Positions 25,601-33,500 of a DNA stretch of 64,000 nt are shown here, one piece after another (positions within the stretch are counted from its first letter, which is position 1; each line of letters starts with the position of its first letter). This stretch comes from Calendula officinalis (taxonomy: Eukaryota; Streptophyta; Magnoliopsida; Asterales; Asteraceae). The translations under genes and the position numbers were made by a program. The notes beneath the pieces are model-generated. The model had not been told where the DNA came from. It was given only the letters and a program-made list of their open reading frames with translations, and did no database searches. The DNA is taken from positions 40,804,727 through 40,868,726 of the forward strand of contig OY970824.1 of assembly GCA_963853835.1 (NCBI GenBank). The letters run 5' to 3'.

Positions 25601-26045
25601 AGATTTTGCAGGTTGTAGATTGGACAGAAAGAGCACAAGTGGAGGATGTCAATTCCTAGGTGGAAGACTAGTTGGCTGGTCATCCAAGAAACAAAATTCG
25701 GTAGCAACTTCCACAGCAGAAGCAGAATATGTTGCTGCAGGAAGTTGTTGTGCTCAATTATTATGGATGCAGTATCAACTCTTAGACTATGGGTTCAACT
25801 TTCATAAGACTCCTATTCATTGTGATAACAAGAGTGCTATTGCTATCACAGAGAACCCAGTCTATCACTCCAAAACCAAGCACATTGATATCAGACACCA
25901 CTTTATTCGAGATAATGTGGAAAAGGGTAAGGTTGAAGTAGATTATGTACCAACAAATGAACAATTGGCTGATGTATTTACTAAACCTCTTCCTGAGGAA
26001 AGGTTTATGTATTTACTAGGGCAATTAGGTATGTTGAATCCTTAA
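22671..26045 (+). CDS. pol: Pol polyprotein: protease, integrase, reverse transcriptase, RNase H
   Basis: This single uninterrupted frame has no initiating ATG; it opens at 22671, just after a stop in frame. Counting from 22689 as residue 1: the aspartic protease signature DSG is at 13-15; the HHCC zinc finger uses H142, H147, C176 and C179; the integrase triad is D207, D270, E306 (D-35-E spacing). The reverse transcriptase contains YVDD at 806-809, preceded by the copia block around KARLVAQGY. RNase H uses D970, E1013 and D1046, followed by ADVFTKPLP near the C-terminus. All catalytic residues checked are present, so the enzyme set looks functional. Expression needs a frame change from gag, a spliced RNA, or correction of a sequence error at 22668-22680. 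Confidence 0.96.
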   Translation, partial: KELTLILCLVQGDRKWYLDSGCSRHMTGSMEYLLNYTPEKGPSVKFGDDSVGKTRGYGVIKAGNITFKRVAYVEGLKHNLLSISQMCDDDNEARFRKVAGIIYNDKGQPVLIARREKDVYVVNLSEIDPTIRVCLLSKVKPELHWLWHKKLSHINFRNINELSMKKLVRGLPTITYSKDKLCSACEMGKQKKSSFKSKVNHSINEPLTMIHMDLFGPISTPSLAKKIYTLVLVDEFSRYTWVIFLKTKSDATTEIIAFIKREELQKGNKVKQLRSDHGTEFKNSVLADFCEEKGIIQNFSAAYTPQQNGVVERKNRTLIEAARTLLCHAGLALSFWAEAVNCANFTQNRATIVQRHLKTPYELYNGKIPNVEYFHIFGSKCFVLSTKQNLNKFAPKANEGVFMGYSPHSKAFRVYIISTKMIVESIHVTFDEDQNEHSTSASEDISGIDILCNPEHSIAEQPKFHPHFIPNKFNETDQVQTQYHSNETNTEVPISENLHTEFPTNDLNHSIYEEGETSNTSQESTSTLQNEDEQQPALSNTDQNSTQYQTDNTPNQQDIVDPISNAPLGNNLREHRDHPHSNIIGPIEEGVQTRRKLEFPTQATANFCFFSSFLSTIEPKKADEALLDEDWVEAMQEELTEFERNKVWNLVPPPSGKTIIGTKWVFRNKMDKDGVVIRNKARLVAQGYRQEEGIDYDETFAPVARIEAIRLYLAYAAFKNFKVYQMDVKSAFLNGKLQEEVYVKQPPGFVDPKFPHYVFKLDKALYGLKQAPRAWYDTLSEYLIENKFTRGKIDKTLFSKRKGSDILLIQIYVDDIIFGSTDKSMCDWFAKIMSTQYQMSMMGELTYFLGLQVEQKPDGTFINQSKYVHDMLKKYNFENLSSMHTPMGTQDKIRKDETGKPVCQSTYRGMIGSLLYLTASRPDIMFATCLCARYQADPKESHMKAVKRIFRYLTGTPNLGLWYPKDSNFDLEGYTDADFAGCRLDRKSTSGGCQFLGGRLVGWSSKKQNSVATSTAEAEYVAAGSCCAQLLWMQYQLLDYGFNFHKTPIHCDNKSAIAITENPVYHSKTKHIDIRHHFIRDNVEKGKVEVDYVPTNEQLADVFTKPLPEERFMYLLGQLGMLNP
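22681..22703 (+). promoter_or_regulatory. Candidate splice acceptor before the protease
   Basis: CTCTTATTTTGTGTCTTG followed by TGCAG, with G next, has a pyrimidine-rich tract and an AG ending at 22703. It lies inside the pol frame, just before the protease. An in-frame acceptor here would allow a spliced pol RNA that bypasses the gag stop. No matching donor was identified, so this is tentative. Confidence 0.35.
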
Positions 26046-26511
26046 TCTTTATTAAATTTCTTTAAAACTGAGCGCTCAGTATCACTCCTGTTGATACTGA
26101 CCACTCAGTATCACTAGTCTGTTATCATCAAAATTTAAAATTTTTTATTTTTTTTTATTAATTTCAAGAGTAAATTAATTGTTTTTATATTTTTCAAATT
26201 TTTTTTTTAAAATTAATTTTTTTTTACTCGGTATTGGGGTATGACGGCTCTTATACCGAGCTTAATCCTCATACTGCTCAAACGGTAACCTTTCTTAATA
26301 AGAAAGTTACCGTTGGCAGAGGATAAGGCAGTCAAATCACCCGTTTTTACTTCCCAATACCTTAATTATCTTTCAAATCTCCTATAAATAACCGTTCATT
26401 TTTTACTTCAAATTTCTTAACTGTTATTTCTTTCTTTCATCTTCAATTCTCTCTGCGATTAACGATTTCACTTTCTCTTAGCAAGCAAATTCTTTCAAAT
26501 CAAAATCACAG
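26046..26511 (+). promoter_or_regulatory. Pol-ORF3 intergenic region with hairpins and promoter-like elements
   Basis: No frame of note is present. Two CTCAGTAT copies lie at 26075 and 26104, and AT-rich homopolymers fill 26130-26225. CTCGGTAT (26227-26234) and ATACCGAG (26253-26260) form an inverted repeat of a variant motif. A 15-16-bp near-perfect hairpin with a single-base bulge lies at 26281-26314. TATAAATA at 26383-26390 is followed by a CT-rich stretch up to the ATG at 26512, which resembles a plant 5' leader. Together these suggest a separate promoter for the third gene, although a splice acceptor (TCACAG before ATGG) is an alternative. Confidence 0.6.
26383..26390 (+). promoter_or_regulatory. 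Candidate internal TATA box for ORF3
   Basis: TATAAATA lies 122 bases upstream of the ORF3 ATG and before a CT-rich leader. The sequence and spacing are what a plant RNA polymerase II promoter would show. Activity is inferred only. Confidence 0.5.
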
Positions 26512-27045
26512 ATGGCGAACTACACTTTTGTTGCTCCAGAAGTTCAATCGGAAATCCAATTCCGAAATAATGAAGTACCCAGGTTTGCGAGGAACAACAT
26601 CACAGCAAATCTCAATATTCCTCAAGCCTGGGCATGCCAAGAGTTCACAAACATTGTGACTTTTCTGAAAAATTGCCCAATTGCTCGTGCACTGACCTTG
26701 TCTCCTCGAGCAATTTACCCAGAAATGTTATGCGAATTTTGGTACTCTGCTACACTCGATTCTCCAGATATGATTGCTGGGTGGGTAATTAGAGATCAAA
26801 GAAGGGCATTTGTTTCTACTGCAATCATTCGTGAAGCACTGAGACTTCCCGCCCAAGCTCAGTATGACCCATTGAGGAACCTCATGTTCCTCTTGATGTG
26901 GAGATTCAATATGCACAAACTGCACTGGAAGGTGCTCAGCATGACAGAGGGGTCGGTATTGAAGATGTTGGTGCTGCACATCAACAAACACATGATCCTG
27001 CACCGACCTCTGCAGATGCTCGAAGGGAATCTGACAGAGTCTCAG
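26512..27045 (+). CDS. ORF3 exon 1 (Sirevirus 'env-like' gene), frameshifted
   Basis: The ATG at 26512 is in good context (CACAGATGGCG). About 119 residues read as a compact domain with the pattern PEMLCEFWYSA and VSTAIIREALRLP. This recalls the plant transposon-associated domain seen in proteins annotated 'putative plant transposon protein', a similarity judged by eye. From the CCC run at 26868-26870 the plausible frame is one base back: it stays open to the donor site and joins exon 2 in phase, whereas the original frame meets a stop at 27049. One missing base therefore breaks the gene. No signal peptide is visible at its N-terminus. It was probably retained as an accessory protein; its function is unknown. 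Confidence 0.7.
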
Positions 27046-27731
27046 GTATGAATTTCTAAAAAGCCCTTAAAATTATATATATATATTTCATTCCCAAATA
27101 GAGACTAAGTATTGGCCAGTACCAACTCAATACTGACCAAAGTCTCAAACGATCTTTCAAATATATATCCTCTTATGGCCAACATAGCTAGCCCACTGCT
27201 GCTATGCAAAATTCATATACTGAGCACACTAAATTGATCATTGTCAGTCTACAGTTGTCTCAACATTTAAAGAGACAATGGTGGTTGATGTCATACTGAC
27301 ACCCACTGGTGCTGCTTGAATCATGTCCAACTTATTTTTGAGTTGGGTAGCATCATTCAAGAAATGATCACAAACCTTTAAGCCACAAAATCCAAATATT
27401 TCCCATGGGGTTTAGCCACATTTCTGTTATCACTCTAATACCGAGTGATAAACATTGAAAATATCAAGAAGCACATCCCAGGCTTCGAATTCCCACACCC
27501 AAACCTTTTAGTAAATGTGACTTATCCTATACTGAGCTACTTAAATTTTCACACTCACCTTTACTAAAATCTTCTTACACATGCTATGCACAAGTCCACA
27601 ATATTTCATCCTATACCAGATGAAATACAGACTTCACAAACTCTGTTTATATGATTGTAGAATTAAACAACACCACAATTCTATTTGATAAACCTTTCAT
27701 TCTAACCAGTTTTATATTTTTGTTTCTTTAG
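27046..27731 (+). other. Spliceosomal intron inside ORF3 (686 bp)
   Basis: The donor CAG|GTATGA is at 27045/27046. A CTAAC branch-point match at 27702-27706 lies 26 bases before the acceptor. A T-rich tract leads to TTTCTTTAG|CACC at 27731/27732. The intron is AT-rich with stops in all frames and contains CTCAGTAT-type motifs at 27217 and 27529. Splicing gives a phase-1 junction that connects the downstream frame of exon 1 to exon 2. An alternative acceptor at TGTGCAG|GGC (27745/27746) would instead fit the unshifted exon 1 frame. Confidence 0.78.
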
Positions 27732-29539
27732 CACCATCTGTGCAGGGCATTCAGGCATCTCAGGCTGCAGCAGATCAAGTGACTCTGCAAGCAATCATGC
27801 AGCACATTCTGGCCATCCAACAAACTCAAAATGTAATACTAGCCAGAATGGACAAGATGAGTGGTGATATTGATCTAATAAAACAGTCAGTATCACTCCT
27901 TCAACAACCACAGCAGCCTCCACAAACTCCACCAGGTTCACATGGTGATCACAATGAAGAAGGAGAAGGAGAAGGAGGTGCTGGTGATACTGATGCTGCA
28001 ACTGAGCCCATGCCCTCCCCTACTCTTGAACAACCTGAAGGGGACATGGGTGGTGATACTGATCCTCTTCCCTCCTCATCAAATGATAACAAAAAGGGGG
28101 AGAAGAGACAAAGAGATACTGAGGTTGATCAAACTGAGCCATCTGCTCAGGGGGAGAAAAGAAGAAGATTGAATGAAGATCAACCTCCACAACAAGAACA
28201 ACAACATCAGCAAAGCCCTCATACTGAGCCATTTCGCATTCAGTATGAGAGAAGAAGACAAAGAACAAGGTCAGAATTACAAGTTCAAGACCCACTTGAG
28301 CCATCTGCTCAGGGGGAGACTCATACTGACCAACCACAGCAAACTTTTGAAGAGAATAATTTACAAATTGTGGTATATAGGCCTTTCATCTGGCCTATTG
28401 CTGATGATGAAGATGAAGAACCAGATTTAGTAAACTATGCACTAAATCTGGTAGAACAAGAAAGTTCTTCATCATCATCCTCGGATGATGAAGAACCAGA
28501 AAATCTGGTGATTAGAAGAAGGAGCTCCTTATCAAGAAGACCTATCAATGCTGTTCTCACTTCTTCTGAATCAAGTGAGGAATCTGCTCCTCTGGTAACA
28601 AGACAAAGAAGATCTGTTCTTACAAGGGACAGTGATACCGAGCAGGCTCCAAAACTGACTCCTCAACAACTCTGGGCAGAACAAGAAAGATTTTTATATG
28701 AGCAAGAGTTGGGAGTCAAAACTGAACCAGAATCTGACCCAGATACTGATACTCCTGGTCCTTCACATAGAATCTCAAGAAAGGGTCCAGACCATATTCA
28801 ACATTATTGGAATATGGTTGCTGCTAGGACTCAGTATAAGGAACAAAGAAAGGAGTTCTTGAGGACCAAAACATTTCAAAATGTAAGGGGGATACATTGG
28901 TTAAATCTGGATGTCAATAAAGTAAAAGTGAAGCTCAAAGAAGGAAGAATTACTATCACTTGTACTGGCTTAACCAGTCCCCCCATGAAGATATTTATTC
29001 ATGATATTCAAAGAATTGGTCTTCAAGACTGGGTGAAGATCACAAGACTGATCAAAGAGCTTCCAAAGAAATCAACCTATGATCAAATAGTCTTGGATGA
29101 GATCTGTGCAGTAGCTGCAGTATGTTATGAGAAGGACTTACTTCATGAAATAGAGTACAGAACACTCAGTGTGATGACTGAGGCTTACTCAAACAACAGA
29201 CCAGAATGCCTCCATACATACAAGTATCTTAGAAAGTACCCTCTTCCTCCTAACCTTGTATTTCAGGATCAAAAGAGTGTCATATATCCAACTTCTGGAT
29301 ATATGTATACTGACTCAGAGGATAGAGAGTGCTTCATTTCTGAAGAAGATCTACCAAGAGCTCAAATCAGTCACCTTGTTGGACTGAAATGGATGATCAC
29401 CAAGAAAGAAGACTCTTGGTTCAGAAAGAAGATTGTTGCAGTACTGAATAGCAGAAGGGATGAACTCAAAAACAGAGAAGAGTTTGTCCACATCAAACAA
29501 GAAGTCTTCTATGAGAATGAAGCCATCAACAGCAAATGA
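27732..29539 (+). CDS. ORF3 exon 2: coiled-coil, acidic, nuclear-type protein of unknown function
   Basis: The frame has no ATG near its start and is open through the acceptor, as expected for a downstream exon; it ends at TGA 29537-29539. The first 60 or so residues look like an amphipathic coiled coil. A long low-complexity part follows, rich in Q, P, E, D and S, with basic KRRR and RRRQR clusters that could be nuclear-localisation signals and two EPSAQGE repeats. The last 250 residues or so, from about 28790, look folded (WLNLDVNKVKVKLKEGRITIT and onwards). No hydrophobic segment long enough for a membrane anchor is visible, so an envelope role is not supported. Sirevirus third genes are often labelled 'env-like'; here a non-envelope role seems likelier. 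Confidence 0.8.
28137..28319 (+). repeat. Short direct repeat inside ORF3 exon 2
   Basis: The 20-base string GAGCCATCTGCTCAGGGGGA starts at about 28137 and again at about 28299, giving the repeated peptide EPSAQGE in the same frame. It marks an internal duplication in the low-complexity region. Confidence 0.8.
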
Positions 29540-29613
29540 AGAAGAAGATATTGTTACCTATGTTGTTGTAATTTTTGTTTATATCTTTGTAAATTGTTTT
29601 GTTATCATTAGAT

Positions 29614-29622
29614 AGGGGGAGA
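29614..29622 (+). other. Polypurine tract
   Basis: AGGGGGAGA lies one base before the TG of the 3' LTR and would prime plus-strand synthesis. The preceding TTTTGTTATCATTAGAT context is like that of Sirevirus PPTs. Only one full copy is seen here. Confidence 0.92.
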
Positions 29623-29623
29623 T

Positions 29624-30119
29624 TGTTAAGGCAAAAAGCCTTGCCCCTTTAGATCTTAAGATAACAAAACAACCTAGACTAGCTTTGATTAATATGTAGA
29701 ATAATATAGCTAAGTTTAGGTCTGATACTGAGTGATCAGTATTGGAACTCAGTATCAGTACTCAGTATCAGATAGTGATACTGAGTAGAAGGACTGAGTG
29801 ATACTCAGTATAGTAACGGACTAAGATCAAATCCCTTGATATTAGTCATTTTCCTTACTTAGTCCTTCGGTTACTCCTTTGCTCATTATGTAAGATCTCT
29901 ATAACATTATAAATAGAGATCATCTTGCAAAGGAGTACTTACCAATTTACTTTACACATTCACATCTTTTGTAATTGATCAGTGGTCTTGTTATTCCGCA
30001 ACAAGCCACACTTAGTGGATTTATACATTGACTATATTCTTGTGTTATCACTCTAATATTTCTCTAAGTATAATAATCTATCAATTAACATTATAAACCA
30101 GGGTTGTTGTGACCTAACA
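29624..30119 (+). repeat. 3' LTR (496 bp)
   Basis: This is the same 496-bp sequence as the 5' LTR, offset by 10,110 bp; no difference was found by eye. It directly follows the polypurine tract, ends in CA and is followed by the target duplication. It should provide transcript 3'-end formation, though no canonical AATAAA was recognised. Confidence 0.97.
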
Positions 30120-30124
30120 CCACT
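30120..30124. repeat. Target-site duplication, right copy (CCACT)
   Basis: CCACT directly follows the terminal CA of the 3' LTR and equals the left copy. Removing the element and one copy rejoins an ordinary satellite monomer of about 396 bp. Its expected sequence across the join is present in uninterrupted monomers, for example near 30886-30950 and 33086-33150. Confidence 0.97.
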
Positions 30125-30599
30125 TCGGCCGGAACACCACTTCGGCCCGAACATCCCACTTCGGCCCGAACAACACTTCGGCCCGAACATCCCTCTTCGG
30201 CCCGAACTCTTCAATATCCAAGATTGTGTGACAAAATGTGCTATACTAAAACATTCATAACTTTCAACTCGGGTGTCCGTTTCACGCCCACGAGTAACCA
30301 AAATAGCTGGTTCGTTCGTCACTGCCAAGAACAAGTTCGGCCCGAACTCTTCACTGTTCCCGGCCCGAACTTCATTTTCGGCCCGAACTGCAACCTCGGC
30401 CCGAACTTCAACCTCGGCCCGAACTCCGACCTCGGCTCGAACTTCAACCTCGGCCCGAACATCATCCTCGGCCCGAACTTCAACCTCGGCCCGAACATCA
30501 TTCTCGGCCCGAACACCGAACTTCGGCCCGAACACCACTTCGGCCCGAACATCCCACTTCGGCCCGAACACCACTTCTGCCCGAACATCGCTCTTCGGC

Positions 30600-33500
30600 C
30601 CGAACTCTTCAATATCCAAGATTGTGTGGCAAAAGGTGCTATACTAAAACATTCATAACTTTCAGCTCGGGTGTCCGTTTCACGCCCACGAGTAACAAAA
30701 ATAGCTGGTTCGTTCGTCACTGCCAAGAACAAGTTCGGCCCGAACTCTTCACTGTTCCCGGCCCGAACTTCATTTTCGGCCCGAACTTCAACCTCGGCCC
30801 GAACTTCAACCTCGGCCCGAACTCCGACCTCGGCCCGAACTTCAACCTCGGCCCGAACATCATCCTCGGCCCGAACACCGAACTTCAGCCCGAACACCAC
30901 TTCGGCCCGAACACCACTTCGGCCGGAACACCACTTCGGCCCGAACATCCCACTTCGGCCTGAACACCACTTCGGCCCGAACCTCCCTCTTCGGCCCGAA
31001 CTCTTCAATATCCAAGATTGTGTGACAAAAGGTGCTATACTAAAACATTCATAACATTCAACTCGGGTGTCCGTTTCACGCCCATGAGTAACCAAAATAG
31101 CTGGTTCGTTCGTCACTGCCAAGAACAAGTTCGGCCCGAACTCTTCACTGTTCCCGGCCCGAACTTCATTTTCGGCCCGAATTTCAACCTCGGCCCGAAC
31201 TTCAACCTCGGCCCGAACTCCGACCTCGGCTCGAACTTCAACCTCGGCCCGAACATCATCCTCGGCCCGAACTTCAACCTCGGCCCGAACGTCATTCTCG
31301 GCCCGAACACCGAACTTCGGCCCGAACACCACTTCGGCCCGAACATCCCACTTCGGCCCGAACACCACTTCGGCCCGAACATCGCTCTTCGGCCCGAACT
31401 CTTCAATATCCAAGATTGTGTGGCAAAAGGTGCTATAGTAAAACATTCATAACTTTCAGCTCGGGTGTCCGTTTCACGCCCACGAGTAACCAAAATAGTT
31501 GGTTCGTTCGTCACTGCCAAGAACAAGTTCGGCCCGAACTCTTCACTGTTCCCGGCCCAAACTTCATTTTCGGCCTGAACTTCAACCTCGGCCCGAACTT
31601 CAACCTCGGCCCGAACTCTGACCTCGGCCCGAACTTCAACCTCGGCCCGAACGTCATCCTCGGCCCAAACACCGAACTTCGGCCCGAACACCACTTCGGC
31701 CCGAACACCACTTCGGCCCGAACATCCCACTTCGGCCCGAACACCACTTCGGCCCGAACATCCCTCTTCGGCCCGAACTCTCCAATATCCAAGATTGTGT
31801 GAAAAAAGGTGCTATACTAAAACATTCATAACTTTCAGCTCGGGTGTCCGTTTCACGCCCATGAGTAACCAAAATAGCTGGTTCGTTCGTCACTGCCAAG
31901 AACAAGTTCGGCCCGAACTCTTCACTATTCCCGGCCCGAACTTCAACCTCGGCCCGAACTTCGACCTCGGCCCGAACATCATCCTCGGCCCGAACACCGA
32001 ACTTCGGCCCGAACACCACTTCGGTCCGAACACCCCTTCGGCCCGAACGTCCCACTTCAGCCCGAACACCACTTCGGCCCGAACTCTTCAATATCCAAGA
32101 TTGTGTGACAAAAAGTGCTATACTAAAACATTCATAACATTCAGCTCGGGTGTCCGTTTCACGCCCACGAGTAACCAAAATAGCTGGTTCGTTCGTCATT
32201 GCCAAGAACAAGTTCGGCCCGAACTCTTCACTGTTCCCGGCCCGAACTTCATTTTCGGCCCGAACTTCAACCTCGGCCCGAACTTCAACCTCGGCCCGAA
32301 CTCCGACCTCGGCCCGAACTTCAACCTCGGCCCGAACATCATCCTCGGCCCGAAAACCGAACTTCGGCCCGAACACCACTTCGGCCAGAACATCCCACTT
32401 CGGCCCGAACACCACTTCGGCCCGACCATCCCTCTTCGGCCCGAACTCTTCAATATCCAAGATTGTGTGACAAAAGGTGCTATACTAAAACATTCATAAC
32501 TTTCAGCTCGGGTGTCCGTTTCACGCCCACGAGTAAGCAAAATAGTTGGTTCGTTCGTCACTGCCAAGAACGAGTTCGGCCCGAACTCTTCACTGTTCCC
32601 GGCCCGAACTTCATTTTCGGTCCGAACTCCAACCTCGGCCCGAACTCCGACCTCGGCCCGAACTTCAACCTCGGCCCGAACATCATCCTCGGCCCGAACA
32701 CCGAACTTCGGCCCGAACACCACTTCGGTCCGAACACCACTTCGGCCAGAACATCCCACTTCGGCCCGAACACCACTTAGGCCCGAACATCCCTCTTCGG
32801 CCCGAACTCTTCAATATCCAAGATTGTGTGACAAAATGTGCTATACTAAAACATTCATAACTTTCAGCTCGGGTGTCCGTTTCACGCCCACGAGTAAGCA
32901 AAATAGCTGGTTCGTTCGTCACTGCCAAGAACAACTTCGGCCCGAACTCTTCACTGTTCCCGGCCCGAACTTCATTTTCGGCCCGAACTTCAACCTCGGC
33001 CCGAACTTCAACCTCGGCCCGAACTCCGACCTCGGCCCGAACTTCAACCTCGGCCCGAACATCATCCTCGGCCCGAACACCGAACTTCAGCCCGAACACC
33101 ACTTCGGCCCGAACACCACTTCGGCCGGAACAGCACTTCGGCCCGAACATCCCACTTCGGCCCGAACACCACTTCGGCCCGAACATCCCTCTTCGGCCCG
33201 AACTCTTCAATATCCAAGATTGTGTGACAAAAGGTGCTATACTAAAACATTCATAACTTTCAACTCGGGTGTCCGTTTCACGCCCACGAGTAACCAAAAT
33301 AGTTGGTTCGTTCGTCACTGCCAAGAACAAGTTCGGCCCGAACTCTTCACTGTTCCCGGCCCAAACTTCATTTTCGGCCTGAACTTCAACCTCGGCCCGA
33401 ACTTCAACCTCGGCCCGAACTCTGACCTCGGCCCGAACTTCAACCTCGGCCCGAACGTCATCCTCGGCCCAAACACCGAACTTCGGCCCGAACACCACTT

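Larger units (their letters stand above)
19514..30119 (+). mobile_element. Complete Ty1/copia LTR retrotransposon, Sirevirus-like, 10,606 bp
   Basis: The element has two 496-bp LTRs beginning TGTTA and ending TAACA, a matched CCACT target duplication, an initiator-tRNA-Met PBS and a PPT. Gene order is gag, protease, integrase, reverse transcriptase, RNase H, which is the copia order (integrase before RT). A large gag with coiled coil and two CCHC knuckles, a third gene downstream of pol, and the AGGGGGAGA tract abutting the LTR match the Sirevirus (SIRE/Maximus) lineage. The LTRs are indistinguishable by eye, so it inserted recently. It is AT-rich and contrasts sharply with the GC-rich satellite. 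Three one-base reading-frame breaks mean that, as sequenced, it may not be autonomous. Confidence 0.96.

Noticed and set aside
27740..29539. ORF3 exon 2 as an independent gene starting at GTG 27740
   Set aside because: Plant genes rarely start at GTG, the frame is open upstream through a good splice acceptor, and an upstream exon with ATG and donor is present.
26512..29539. True retroviral envelope gene
   Set aside because: No signal peptide, cleavage site or transmembrane segment could be seen; only its position downstream of pol is envelope-like.
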